In this document: positions 1-13,118 of the stretch, piece by piece | Layout: each line of letters begins with the position of its first letter | Position numbering within the stretch: position 1 is the stretch's first letter | Assembly (NCBI GenBank): GCA_944472135.2 | Contig: OX235262.1 | Coordinates: 85,658,903 to 85,722,902 of the forward strand | Direction of reading: 5' to 3' | Source of the DNA: Trichobilharzia regenti | Taxonomy: Eukaryota > Platyhelminthes > Trematoda > Strigeidida > Schistosomatidae | DNA length: 64,000 bases | Made by a program: the position numbers and the translations under genes | The notes under the pieces: model-generated | What the model saw: only the letters and a program-made list of their open reading frames with translations | The model's database searches: none | Told to the model about the DNA's origin: nothing

Positions 1-2572
1 CAGCTAACACTCAAGTTTTAAATGTGATCAAGTCGAGGTTAAATCTATCTGTGATGAGAATTTCTGTGAAATCGATCCATTCTCTACAAATCATGTAATC
101 GAATGTGAATGTTTCGGTGATCGGAGAATAATCCGAGGTGACTGATTTTTTGAGAGCTGAATGAGAAAATTTTTAATCACTTCAGTCAGTCAAGTGGCGT
201 GTCAGAAGAACTACTCAGCCATGGAAGTGAATATTGATTGACCCTGTGGGTCACTAGACTTAACAAAGTTGGAAAGCGTCAGCTACTGAATTCAGACACA
301 GTGCTCGAATTTTAGAATAATTACTTGCAAATATGATGATTTTGTAGTTGATCCTGTAATCTCTGATAACTATTCACTATTGTTGGCTTATTAACTCGAA
401 ATGGACGCCAGTGACGATATCAACTCTCACCGGTTTACGATGTTTCTCCTCTTTGATGTTAATTGATGGTAGTTGTGGGAAGTGAGTTACTTACATAGAT
501 AGATAGACAGATAGATAGATAGCTTGGACTTATGAGCCGGTTGGCGTGTTTGTGTCAGTAAGAAATAACCTTCATGATTCATATGTGGCCATTTATTCTG
601 ATAGTGGTGGGTGTCTGTCCTACAAGTGGCTGACACTTTAGTCTGTTCCAGTCTATCTTGATGGTCAGACTGGTCAAAACATTTCCCGAATAATGATGAT
701 TGGTAATGAATGATTTTAATGTAACTGTGGTCTTCAGGGAATGTGAGACAAATGTCAGTTTTCAGTAATTTTCGCTAATTTTGCTTTCTGAAGATTTCAG
801 TTCAGCAGATACATACATATTGATGAATTAACCTCTGAGAACAACTCAGTGTAGTTCCTGTTGAGCTGGTATGTGATTAACGCACTCCTAATATACAGAA
901 TGGAAATGTGGCTCATTCACGCAAGCATTCAACTTCTAGACGCTGCACGCTTGTTTAGGATCCTGCTTCACTTTATTCAACCTAGTCACCTGGATATTAT
1001 CATCAGACTTCATACAAGAAGTGTAGCTCACAGCCTCCTTCTATTCACTTCAAGGCTATATTTTAACGGTTTTGACTATTTCTGATTCACAGTGACTGAC
1101 TTAATTGAAGACGACTTTTGATAGGTGGGTTCATTTATACCTTGGACTGTTCGGTGATCTGGGTTCTCAGTTCTGTTTTTATTTCTGCTGAAAAGTCAAC
1201 TTCATTGACTATTTCTGACACTGAATATGCACAGTGTTATTCGGTCCATATCATAGAACTCACATCATCATCATCATCACTATCAAACATCGAGTCAACT
1301 GGATCTGGTATTTTGAAATCCTAGAGAAAATCCTTCACTCAGGTGGATGTGTTTGGATGTTGTGATGTGTTGTTCTCTAGACTGGATGATTTTATTTCCA
1401 TGCCTTCAATGTGCTTGTTACTCCTTGCATTGGTGAGAGCTTAACAGACATGTGGACATTAGATTGGATTTGGAAATGAGTAATCTGAGTGTCAAATGGC
1501 GATAAGGTAAAATACCAGTTCAACGAAACGTAGTGAGGAAAAAAGTGTTGGAAACCTCTGGTGATGACTAACTCGATTCATGATTATCAAGGGCTACACT
1601 TATTTCACTCATGAAGAAGTGATTCCAAACTCATGTCATTTCAACATTAGTCGTGAGTGAAGATAATGTCTAGTTGGACGGCGGAAGTTTCTTAACCAGT
1701 CAGGTTTGTTTTACTTTTTGTTCAATTTACTCAATGAGCTGAGAAGAAATATACTCATCAGGGAGATAGACAGTATTTCATCATCTGAACAACTTTTACA
1801 GTGGATGTATTCTTCAATTAGATATGCTTTTGCTCCAGTGTCATTGAGTAGTAGTTGTTAGAGAGGAATTGGTGACGAGGAGATATTCTTTTTGTTTCTT
1901 GTATGAACTCAGTTTAGATCATCATAGAGAATGTATATATCAGAGATAAAACATCGTCTCCTACTTGTGAAAGTGTAGGCTCACTCAGTCCACTGGACTG
2001 TGAAGGGATCAAAATCGACTAGGGGCGACTAGTGTCTACACCATTCGAAGTAAACTTGAACGCAATATGAGCCTGAACTTATAAGTCTTATGTTATTCAT
2101 CCACTCTGACGATTTCACTTATATAGGCTTTTCTCATCATGATTCGAATACACATCACAGGGAGTGTTGTTTTACTTTGGAGGGAAATCGCAAGTACACA
2201 CCTTCAAAACACACAATACACCCCACACATTCCAGCAGTAGGCTATCAAAATGAGACAGGACGGGTTAAAAGAACAACGCTACTGGCTAGTCCTTATTTC
2301 GTTTAACACGCAACCGACTGAGCGAGACTACTGAGTCGTTACCCACCTTAGTGAATTCTTAGCCATGTTTGCTGGCTACACTGAAAACTATCATCCACGT
2401 AACGTACATAAAATGTGGATACCTCAAACAATACTACGGTCGTACACCAGGATCCAGTTAGCCTCACAAACAACAACACTGTATTCCCAGCATAACACCA
2501 CATCCCCAACGACACTCATCTCATAATAGACGTTTTGACAAAAAACAAAAATAGAACAAATCAAATTCTAGT

Positions 2573-2588
2573 GGTCCTAAAAAGGACC
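2573..2588 (-). terminator. Histone 3' stem-loop (unit 1)
   Basis: On the minus strand this is GGTCCT-TTTT-AGGACC: a perfect 6-bp stem with a four-base U loop. It is of the type bound by SLBP at the 3' end of replication-dependent histone mRNAs. It starts 82 bases after the H4 stop codon. No purine-rich downstream element is obvious past it; the next bases are T-rich in the gene's sense. Confidence 0.92.
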
Positions 2589-2669
2589 GTGATGCGTTCT
2601 CGTGCAGACCACATTCACGTCAGGTCAGGTCACCTCTAACTCACCCGCTCACTCACTCACACCGACAAA

Positions 2670-2984
<315 letters not shown>

Positions 2985-3117
2985 TCACCGGTAGACTCAA
3001 AGACAATTGAAAAACGAAAGAGAAGAGCGATCTGCGAAGACCACACGAGACGACGTGTTGCAGTGTTGATTGTGAAAGTAACCAAACTATTTTTCGAAAA
3101 GACGAGCCACATTTCGA

Positions 3118-3141
3118 CCAATTGGAATGTGCATAAATATT
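3118..3141 (-). promoter_or_regulatory. H4: CCAAT / TATA-like region upstream of H4 (unit 1)
   Basis: A palindromic CCAATTGG (3118-3125) sits about 137 bases upstream of the H4 ATG, followed by an ATATTTAT stretch (3133-3140) further upstream. Both survive in the diverged unit 5 copy (37533-37554) although the DNA around them has changed, which suggests constraint. The order (AT box farther from the gene than CCAAT) is unusual, so the AT box may not be the TATA box. No transcription start can be read. Confidence 0.45.
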
Positions 3142-3730
3142 GTCTGGGTTAGGTTGGAGTGGAAGAATGGCAGATGAGAGAGGATGAATCAAGGTCACAG
3201 ATTGTAGGTCAGAGTTGTGCGTTTGTGGGTGAGTTTAATGAGCGAGTGTGTGTGTGTGTGTGTTTGTATGCATGCATAGGCGTATGTGTATTGATTTTCC
3301 TGCCTATTGGAAATGATATGCACGGACCATCTGTTAGGCTTTTTGTATTCTTTTGTCTGTTTTAATATATGGTGAAAATATATGAATTAACGCTGTGGCT
3401 TTGTCCGTGCAAGTTGTTGGCTCATCATGCACGGCTGGGACATGCAGGCCACCAGACCTTGTAGAGTTCAGATAATAACTAAGACACATACGAGTGTCAG
3501 TATGTTGATTAGTTAGACCTGAGGAGAATGACAGATGAAAAATTGATTTTTGTGGAATCAGTATAGTTTAGGTGGAGATTGCCATCTGTAGTTGATATAA
3601 GAATAGAACCTAGGGATTTATTTATCAAAATAAATTTCCTGCATAGTGAAGTCATCTGTAATTTCCAAGTATTGTCTTCGTGTGGATTTGATTTGATTGG
3701 TTATAGAAATTCATTGTACATGCCTACATA

Positions 3731-3828
3731 CATCGGTTAGAGAATCATTGGAAAATCACTTGGGAGTACTGGAGAGCCATTTCATCCGAGTTTGTGACTC
3801 TTCAGTAGTAGGAGCTCGCCTTGTAACC
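3731..3828. mobile_element. Hammerhead-SINE (family A) fragments, inverted (unit 1)
   Basis: Bases 3731-3810 are a minus-strand fragment of the tRNA-like SINE A seen complete at 48521-48720. They contain its decayed hammerhead region (CTGAAGA then GAAA when read on the minus strand) and its 3' arm. They abut a plus-strand head fragment of the same family (3811-3828, the stretch around TCGCCTTGTAACC). A 134-codon open frame across this region is only SINE read-through. Confidence 0.75.
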
Positions 3829-4580
3829 GTGGTGACAGAAGTCGATCAGGTGTTCAAGAATACAGCTTCTCACACACTCCCTTTCTCCCTCATAAAACCA
3901 TGCTGGAATATGTTCTCGTATCCATGTGGGAAGCGTCCTCTGGCTACGGTCGATGTACCTTGCAATTTCTCAATTTCGCCAAACTACAACACAGAAATGA
4001 TAGCCAGGAATTCTGAAAATGACCAACATCAACCAGTCGAAATTCAAATGTTATTTTTTTTAAACAGTCACAAAACCGTTGGAGAATACTTAGAAAAATA
4101 ATGGAGAAATGATTTTATTCTGGAAAATCTCTTGTTTGTTGTAGGAATGTTTCCCACTTTCTCGGAGGATAGATAGTCCATTGGGAAATCACACCATAGG
4201 CGATACGTGTGTTCATCCAGGTGACTGAAGATCATGGTACCTTGAGATCCGTTGATATTCCCGACTCTGTTCTTTAAACTTTCGCAGAACTCTTCTGAAT
4301 ATTTTCTGTATGGATGCCTGTAATTGTATTAACGAAATCGGAGGAGTGGTTAACACGGTGGTGAATATAACGCAAAGATGACAGTCGGTTATATTTCCTC
4401 CATTCGTCCGTATGTATTGTTGTTCGTAGTATCACAAGTTAGTTTCCCGTCAGTTGTAGACTTTAGAGACTGAAGGAATATTTGTGAAAGAGAAGTTGAC
4501 AAGACTCGAGTTGCATTGCATCTCCTTCTTCTTCTTCTTCGTACACATAATCTAAACTCCTTGCTTGTAGTAATTATTTG

Positions 4581-4700
4581 GTGGATGGTGACTAGCAATG
4601 GAATCCAGGATGGGCATTTCCTCCTATTTGGTACTCGTCAACTGGTTGTACCAGCATTTCTCAGAGAGTGATGATGTTCCCACCGATTAAATACTAACTA
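4581..4700 (-). mobile_element. Sm-alpha-like hammerhead remnant (unit 1)
   Basis: Read on the minus strand, 4645 to 4581 follows the schistosome Sm-alpha hammerhead in order: CCAG, a core (TTGACGA in place of CUGANGA), an AAATAGGA loop/stem II, GAAA, then the cleavage-site region ATC/CTGGATTCCA. Core C is changed to T and stem II no longer pairs, so the ribozyme should be inactive. Bases 4646-4700 look like the decayed neighbouring part of the element. Confidence 0.7.
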
Positions 4701-4965
4701 AATGGCGAGACATGTTCGAAGCATCTGCACAAGAAGACGACATGTCAACCTGAGATCGAGCACATCGGTCAAATCAATCGACGGGAAAATCTCAAATTCA
4801 ATTGAATCTTTGCTTGTAGCTTAAGTGAAACTAGTGGCTGTAATACAGCGGTAATTTATGATAACTCAACGGATATATTGTACATACTGAAATAAAGTAT
4901 GGAAACCAAGTAAGGTGACTCACAGTAACTAATGCTCTGTTTGTTCACAGTCTATATTATTATTA

Positions 4966-5148
4966 TTTTTGATTAGAGCTTGATTCCACATCGTATTTAT
5001 TGCTACAAGTATAGAATTTTCAGTGTGTGATATCGGTAGCCCAAATTTCGATGGCCGACCATAGATATCAGGTGAGCGTCGGCAGGGGATTGGACCCCGG
5101 TCCATGTGCATGGTTGGCGAGAGTCCTAACCACTGTTCCACCGAAGCA
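4966..5148 (-). mobile_element. tRNA-like SINE, family B (unit 1)
   Basis: Minus-strand copy of an interspersed repeat also found at 44594, 47842, 53387, 57596 and 61180. It starts with a tRNA-like head: an A-box-like GTGGTTAGGACT and a B-box-like GGGGTCCAATCC. A conserved body and a tail ending in A/T follow. The fuller B box, GGTTCGAGCCC, is seen in the 53387 copy. Confidence 0.75.
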
Positions 5149-5420
5149 TACTATTCGGTTTGTAATCATCATTAAGCGAAAGTGCATTTGATTTAGTTCT
5201 ATACATTTTCCGGGGTAAAGCGATTCTGTAAGGGAGCTGATAGTTCGTGAGCACCATAAAGGGAGAAATAATTAGTATCACCTAAAGTGGAAAACAGTCC
5301 TGTGAATGGGTGGAAATCATCAGTGGAAATCATAATTATTATGTTGATGAGCAAAATTTAATATTGATGTGAATCTGAGACGCGTTTGGCGAAATACATG
5401 AGATCTTAGTACATCTGTGT

Positions 5421-5473
5421 GACTGACTGAGTGAGATGATTGATGACTAACTGACTGACTGACTGACTGACTG
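5421..5473. repeat. GACT microsatellite (unit 1)
   Basis: Imperfect (GACT)n run. Its length and interruptions differ in every unit and account for much of the length difference between units. Confidence 0.9.
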
Positions 5474-6072
5474 GCGAATGTTTCGAGTAAAATGAAGTCA
5501 GAAAATGTAATAGGATGGTGTCCTTTTGGAGGTGAATTGATTTATAAGCTAAATTGAGAAGCAGTGAGTATTTGCCCAATGAGACTGACCAATATGCATG
5601 CTTAATATTCAAGTGATGTTTATTCATCACATCACTTCCATGATGTGGGAACAGACAGTTCAGCGAAGAGTCCATTTTCTGCGAATTCATTCACTTAGCT
5701 GTACGATCGCATTTATATATAAATTGTGTTTGTGTAAACTGGGTGTGTCAGACACGAATAAGAATTAGCTATGGTTGGTTATTGTTTAGTGATGAAAAGG
5801 CTCCAGAAATAATGTGGTGAATAATCAAATTTTAACTAGGGTTGGGTGGTGGGTGGTGGGTGAAGACTGGTAAGTATCGATGCGGCTTGGGTCGAGTAAC
5901 ATGAAGGACACTCAGAAGAATAGGATGTTAATGAGAGAGCGTGTGGATAAGTTTCCAAAATGAATTGTGTAATAGGCAGGAAGAGTAAATGAAGTGTTGG
6001 TTAGGAGTAAGATGTTAGTAAAATGTCATAGGAAAATTGACAAATAGTATTAGTCAGAAAGAAAGTGTTCTT

Positions 6073-6136
6073 CGGTGGTCCAATGGTGGTTCTCTCACCA
6101 AACACACATGTGACCTGGGGTTCTACACTCAGCCGA
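6073..6136 (+). mobile_element. tRNA-like SINE head, family C (unit 1)
   Basis: Has a tRNA-like layout: GGTGGTCCAATGGTGGTTCT resembles an A box and GGGGTTCTACACTC resembles a B box, about 45 bases apart. The downstream segment (about 6137-6400) looks like SINE body or other repeat; part of it recurs inverted near 43410. It is too imperfect to be a tRNA gene. Confidence 0.5.
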
Positions 6137-6480
6137 TGGACTCCTAAACCTCGGTAAGCCTACAATAGGGCCAGTAAATAAGGAAGGTTGGGTGTGAGGC
6201 TAGCCACCCCATACCGTGAAAGTAAAGCCTCTGCTACTGCAACATCACATATCCTGTGTTCCACTGGAAAAGTAAAGGAATAATAAAAAATAGTACCAAG
6301 GCAGTCGAACATGGAATTATACTCCAGGGTAGAGGGAGGGGATGGAGAAGTTTCTTCTGTGAACATGAATCAGGGTTCTCCATCCGGATCGCTAAGTTCT
6401 CGGAAATGTAATGTACACGGAAGCTAACAGTTTTCGAGAGGCTTCTTCTGACTCTGTAGATGACTTTGAACGAACTCTCC

Positions 6481-6860
6481 TCACAAATGGAGTGAGTGAG
6501 TGAGTGTTGAATATATATGTTGAATTATATCACTCCTTATTGATCCACTGTTACCTTTTCGTAGCCAAGTGGGATAATGTTCTTTGACTCTGTTAGATAA
6601 AACACGGATCGGACGACCTATGTATCTCGCTCCACACGAGGAAGTAATTTCGTAGATACACATAGAAGTGGTCAAATCCGATAAATTATCTTTGGAGTTG
6701 TTGAAGAACAACGGTCAGCTTGAGAATACCAATCGTAATGTAGCAGGAGAGAATCTTCTATCCAGAGTGTTAGATATTCTTCTCTTTAGGATGTCGGTCA
6801 GAAGGTCGCCTTCCGTAATAAACGGTATTTCCCACACAAATTTGTACATGATTAAATAAT
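6481..6860 (-). pseudogene. Penelope-like element relic, GIY-YIG end (unit 1)
   Basis: Minus-strand relic of the C-terminal part of a Penelope-like retroelement. The frame reads CIYEITSSCGARYIGRP followed by LSNRVKEH, the cysteine pair, YIG and R..EH pattern of the GIY-YIG endonuclease of these elements. Upstream on the minus strand (6860-6720) lies the linker, reading FITEGDLLTDILKRRISN and broken by a stop before the GIY-YIG part. No reverse transcriptase domain remains. The relic sits at the same place in units 1-4, so it was in the unit before amplification. Confidence 0.75.
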
Positions 6861-9800
6861 CTGAATAGAGTTATAGAGATTCAAATAGATTTCCTATGAA
6901 TGCTTTTATCTTAAATGGAGGGATAGGCGTTTTTAGAATAGGGGGAAGCCTATAGATATATATATGGGGAACTCACAGTTTCGTAAGAAGTACTTGGTAA
7001 AAGTGTAGTGTATTTCCTTATGTTTGACATTTCTCACCTGGTGTTATATTTACCATGAAGAGAATAAGTTGGTCAGTTTGTGCTCACACTAATTCATTTG
7101 CATAGTGAGTTTTAGTAAAGTGGGACTATCTGTATGACTTACGCGTAACATTGTCAATCACTGGTAGGACTAGTAGTCAATGTGTGAAGGGTAAGATGGC
7201 GAATATGTCTACTTCTGTGTGTATCTATCTCTCTATCTATTATCTCGCTGACTGGCTGGCTGGCTGGCTTGCATGACGCTGAGTAAATTTGGCGTTGCAA
7301 GCGAGTTCTCCAGAAACGTGTAGCCGAATAGTATTCATTTCTGGTGGGCGAATGAAGAGAATATCTTGTACTGACTTATATCTGAACTGAGGTGATTTGG
7401 TTGTCTGTGATTTATATTTTTGAAAATCATCTGAAGGGTTAAACTGAATCACCCAATAAGTCTACATTTCTATGAGTCAACAATAGTCAACTGGATTATG
7501 AAGAAAATTGAGTGAAGACAATTTAGAAGATTTGATGTTTCAGTCAATATGATGAATGTGATTCCACGGTGTATAGAATATATTTTAGTCTGTAAGTAGC
7601 TGTCACTGGTTAACTGATGATGACTGTCTTAGTTTTCTCTGGATGCATTTACCAGCTAACACTCAAGTTTTAAATGTGATCAAGTCGAGGTTAAATCTAT
7701 CTGTGATGAGAATTTCTGTGAAATCGATCCATTCTCTACAAATCATGTAATCGAATGTGAATGTTTCGGTGATCGGAGAATAATCCGAGGTGACTGATTT
7801 TTTGAGAGCTGAATGAGAAAATTTTTAATCACTTCAGTCAGTCAAGTGGCGTGTCAGAAGAACTACTCAGCCATGGAAGTGAATATTGATTGACCCTGTG
7901 GGTCACTAGACTTAACAAAGTTGGAAAGCGTCAGCTACTGAATTCAGACACAGTGCTCGAATTTTAGAATAATTACTTGCAAATATGATGATTTTGTAGT
8001 TGATCCTGTAATCTCTGATAACTATTCACTATTGTTGGCTTATTAACTCGAAATGGACGCCAGTGACGATATCAACTCTCACCGGTTTACGATGTTTCTC
8101 CTCTTTGATGTTAATTGATGGTAGTTGTGGGAAGTGAGTTACTTACATAGATAGATAGACAGATAGATAGATAGCTTGGACTTATGAGCCGGTTGGCGTG
8201 TTTGTGTCAGTAAGAAATAACCTTCATGATTCATATGTGGCCATTTATTCTGATAGTGGTGGGTGTCTGTCCTACAAGTGGCTGACACTTTAGTCTGTTC
8301 CAGTCTATCTTGATGGTCAGACTGGTCAAAACATTTCCCGAATAATGATGATTGGTAATGAATGATTTTAATGTAACTGTGGTCTTCAGGGAATGTGAGA
8401 CAAATGTCAGTTTTCAGTAATTTTCGCTAATTTTGCTTTCTGAAGATTTCAGTTCAGCAGATACATACATATTGATGAATTAACCTCTGAGAACAACTCA
8501 GTGTAGTTCCTGTTGAGCTGGTATGTGATTAACGCACTCCTAATATACAGAATGGAAATGTGGCTCATTCACGCAAGCATTCAACTTCTAGACGCTGCAC
8601 GCTTGTTTAGGATCCTGCTTCACTTTATTCAACCTAGTCACCTGGATATTATCATCAGACTTCATACAAGAAGTGTAGCTCACAGCCTCCTTCTATTCAC
8701 TTCAAGGCTATATTTTAACGGTTTTGACTATTTCTGATTCACAGTGACTGACTTAATTGAAGACGACTTTTGATAGGTGGGTTCATTTATACCTTGGACT
8801 GTTCGGTGATCTGGGTTCTCAGTTCTGTTTTTATTTCTGCTGAAAAGTCAACTTCATTGACTATTTCTGACACTGAATATGCACAGTGTTATTCGGTCCA
8901 TATCATAGAACTCACATCATCATCATCATCACTATCAAACATCGAGTCAACTGGATCTGGTATTTTGAAATCCTAGAGAAAATCCTTCACTCAGGTGGAT
9001 GTGTTTGGATGTTGTGATGTGTTGTTCTCTAGACTGGATGATTTTATTTCCATGCCTTCAATGTGCTTGTTACTCCTTGCATTGGTGAGAGCTTAACAGA
9101 CATGTGGACATTAGATTGGATTTGGAAATGAGTAATCTGAGTGTCAAATGGCGATAAGGTAAAATACCAGTTCAACGAAACGTAGTGAGGAAAAAAGTGT
9201 TGGAAACCTCTGGTGATGACTAACTCGATTCATGATTATCAAGGGCTACACTTATTTCACTCATGAAGAAGTGATTCCAAACCTCATGTCATTTCAACAT
9301 TAGTCGTGAGTGAAGATAATGTCTAGTTGGACGGCGGAAGTTTCTTAACCAGTCAGGTTTGTTTTACTTTTTGTTCAATTTACTCAATGAGCTGAGAAGA
9401 AATATACTCATCAGGGAGATAGACAGTATTTCATCATCTGAACAACTTTTACAGTGGATGTATTCTTCAATTAGATATGCTTTTGCTCCAGTGTCATTGA
9501 GTAGTAGTTGTTAGAGAGGAATTGGTGACGAGGAGATATTCTTTTTGTTTCTTGTATGAACTCAGTTTAGATCATCATAGAGAATGTATATATCAGAGAT
9601 AAAACATCGTCTCCTACTTGTGAAAGTGTAGGCTCACTCAGTCCACTGGACTGTGAAGGGATCAAAATCGACTAGGGGCGACTAGTGTCTACACCATTCG
9701 AAGTAAACTTGAACGCAATATGAGCCTGAACTTATAAGTCTTATGTTATTCATCCACTCTGACGATTTCACTTATATAGGCTTTTCTCATCATGATTCGA

Positions 9801-10225
9801 ATACACATCACAGGGAGTGTTGTTTTACTTTGGAGGGAAATCGCAAGTACACACCTTCAAAACACACAATACACCCCACACATTCCAGCAGTAGGCTATC
9901 AAAATGAGACAGGACGGGTTAAAAGAACAACGCTACTGGCTAGTCCTTATTTCGTTTAACACGCAACCGACTGAGCGAGACTACTGAGTCGTTACCCACC
10001 TTAGTGAATTCTTAGCCATGTTTGCTGGCTACACTGAAAACTATCATCCACGTAACGTACATAAAATGTGGATACCTCAAACAATACTACGGTCGTACAC
10101 CAGGATCCAGTTAGCCTCACAAACAACAACACTGTATTCCCAGCATAACACCACATCCCCAACGACACTCATCTCATAATAGACGTTTTGACAAAAAACA
10201 AAAATAGAACAAATCAAATTCTAGT

Positions 10226-10241
10226 GGTCCTAAAAAGGACC
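10226..10241 (-). terminator. Histone 3' stem-loop (unit 2)
   Basis: Same 6-bp stem and TTTT loop, 82 bases past the H4 stop. Confidence 0.92.
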
Positions 10242-10322
10242 GTGATGCGTTCTCGTGCAGACCACATTCACGTCAGGTCAGGTCACCTCTAACTCACCCG
10301 CTCACTCACTCACACCGACAAA

Positions 10323-10637
<315 letters not shown>

Positions 10638-10770
10638 TCACCGGTAGACTCAAAGACAATTGAAAAACGAAAGAGAAGAGCGATCTGCGAAGACCACACG
10701 AGACGACGTGTTGCAGTGTTGATTGTGAAAGTAACCAAACTATTTTTCGAAAAGACGAGCCACATTTCGA

Positions 10771-10794
10771 CCAATTGGAATGTGCATAAATATT
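10771..10794 (-). promoter_or_regulatory. H4: CCAAT / AT-box region upstream of H4 (unit 2)
   Basis: CCAATTGG at 10771-10778 and an ATATTTAT stretch beyond it, unchanged from unit 1. Confidence 0.45.
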
Positions 10795-11383
10795 GTCTGG
10801 GTTAGGTTGGAGTGGAAGAATGGCAGATGAGAGAGGATGAATCAAGGTCACAGATTGTAGGTCAGAGTTGTGCGTTTGTGGGTGAGTTTAATGAGCGAGT
10901 GTGTGTGTGTGTGTGTTTGTATGCATGCATAGGCGTATGTGTATTGATTTTCCTGCCTATTGGAAATGATATGCACGGACCATCTGTTAGGCTTTTTGTA
11001 TTCTTTTGTCTGTTTTAATATATGGTGAAAATATATGAATTAACGCTGTGGCTTTGTCCGTGCAAGTTGTTGGCTCATCATGCACGGCTGGGACATGCAG
11101 GCCACCAGACCTTGTAGAGTTCAGATAATAACTAAGACACATACGAGTGTCAGTATGTTGATTAGTTAGACCTGAGGAGAATGACAGATGAAAAATTGAT
11201 TTTTGTGGAATCAGTATAGTTTAGGTGGAGATTGCCATCTGTAGTTGATATAAGAATAGAACCTAGGGATTTATTTATCAAAATAAATTTCCTGCATAGT
11301 GAAGTCATCTGTAATTTCCAAGTATTGTCTTCGTGTGGATTTGATTTGATTGGTTATAGAAATTCATTGTACATGCCTACATA

Positions 11384-11481
11384 CATCGGTTAGAGAATCA
11401 TTGGAAAATCACTTGGGAGTACTGGAGAGCCATTTCATCCGAGTTTGTGACTCTTCAGTAGTAGGAGCTCGCCTTGTAACC
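11384..11481. mobile_element. Hammerhead-SINE A fragments, inverted (unit 2)
   Basis: Same inverted SINE A fragment pair as in unit 1, at the equivalent place. Confidence 0.75.
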
Positions 11482-12233
11482 GTGGTGACAGAAGTCGATC
11501 AGGTGTTCAAGAATACAGCTTCTCACACACTCCCTTTCTCCCTCATAAAACCATGCTGGAATATGTTCTCGTATCCATGTGGGAAGCGTCCTCTGGCTAC
11601 GGTCGATGTACCTTGCAATTTCTCAATTTCGCCAAACTACAACACAGAAATGATAGCCAGGAATTCTGAAAATGACCAACATCAACCAGTCGAAATTCAA
11701 ATGTTATTTTTTTTAAACAGTCACAAAACCGTTGGAGAATACTTAGAAAAATAATGGAGAAATGATTTTATTCTGGAAAATCTCTTGTTTGTTGTAGGAA
11801 TGTTTCCCACTTTCTCGGAGGATAGATAGTCCATTGGGAAATCACACCATAGGCGATACGTGTGTTCATCCAGGTGACTGAAGATCATGGTACCTTGAGA
11901 TCCGTTGATATTCCCGACTCTGTTCTTTAAACTTTCGCAGAACTCTTCTGAATATTTTCTGTATGGATGCCTGTAATTGTATTAACGAAATCGGAGGAGT
12001 GGTTAACACGGTGGTGAATATAACGCAAAGATGACAGTCGGTTATATTTCCTCCATTCGTCCGTATGTATTGTTGTTCGTAGTATCACAAGTTAGTTTCC
12101 CGTCAGTTGTAGACTTTAGAGACTGAAGGAATATTTGTGAAAGAGAAGTTGACAAGACTCGAGTTGCATTGCATCTCCTTCTTCTTCTTCTTCGTACACA
12201 TAATCTAAACTCCTTGCTTGTAGTAATTATTTG

Positions 12234-12353
12234 GTGGATGGTGACTAGCAATGGAATCCAGGATGGGCATTTCCTCCTATTTGGTACTCGTCAACTGGTT
12301 GTACCAGCATTTCTCACAGAGTGATGATGTTCCCACCGATTAAATACTAACTA
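12234..12353 (-). mobile_element. Sm-alpha-like hammerhead remnant (unit 2)
   Basis: Same decayed ribozyme as in unit 1, with one visible change nearby (TCACAGAG for TCAGAGAG around 12315). Confidence 0.7.
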
Positions 12354-12618
12354 AATGGCGAGACATGTTCGAAGCATCTGCACAAGAAGACGACATGTCA
12401 ACCTGAGATCGAGCACATCGGTCAAATCAATCGACGGGAAAATCTCAAATTCAATTGAATCTTTGCTTGTAGCTTAAGTGAAACTAGTGGCTGTAATACA
12501 GCGGTAATTTATGATAACTCAACGGATATATTGTACATACTGAAATAAAGTATGGAAACCAAGTAAGGTGACTCACAGTAACTAATGCTCTGTTTGTTCA
12601 CAGTCTATATTATTATTA

Positions 12619-12801
12619 TTTTTGATTAGAGCTTGATTCCACATCGTATTTATTGCTACAAGTATAGAATTTTCAGTGTGTGATATCGGTAGCCCAAATT
12701 TCGATGGCCGACCATAGATATCAGGTGAGCGTCGGCAGGGGATTGGACCCCGGTCCATGTGCATGGTTGGCGAGAGTCCTAACCACTGTTCCACCGAAGC
12801 A
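12619..12801 (-). mobile_element. tRNA-like SINE B (unit 2)
   Basis: Minus-strand SINE B at the place equivalent to 4966 in unit 1. Confidence 0.75.
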
Positions 12802-13072
12802 TACTATTCGGTTTGTAATCATCATTAAGCGAAAGTGCATTTGATTTAGTTCTATACATTTTCCGGGGTAAAGCGATTCTGTAAGGGAGCTGATAGTTCG
12901 TGAGCACCATAAAGGGAGAAATAATTAGTATCACCTAAAGTGGAAAACAGTCCTGTGAATGGGTGGAAATCATCAGTGGAAATCATAATTATTATGTTGA
13001 TGAGCAAAATTTAATATTGATGTGAATCTGAGACGCGTTTGGCGAAATACATGAGATCTTAGTACATCTGTG

Positions 13073-13118
13073 TGACTGACTGACTGAGTGACTAACTGAC
13101 TGACTGACTGACTGACTG
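13073..13118. repeat. GACT microsatellite (unit 2)
   Basis: Shorter version of the run at 5421 and interrupted differently, by GAGTGACTAA. Confidence 0.9.

Noticed and set aside
861..1324. Repeated 74- and 68-codon open frames upstream in each unit
   Set aside because: Composition and lack of any motif fit chance frames. They look conserved only because the whole unit is duplicated.
3697..4101. 134-codon open frame present in units 1-4
   Set aside because: Its first half is antisense SINE A sequence (the same residues appear in frames at 49798-50115 and 58628-58885), so it is a read-through artefact, not a gene.
5421..5473. CRISPR-like short regular repeat
   Set aside because: It is a simple tetranucleotide microsatellite in a eukaryotic genome, with no unique spacers.
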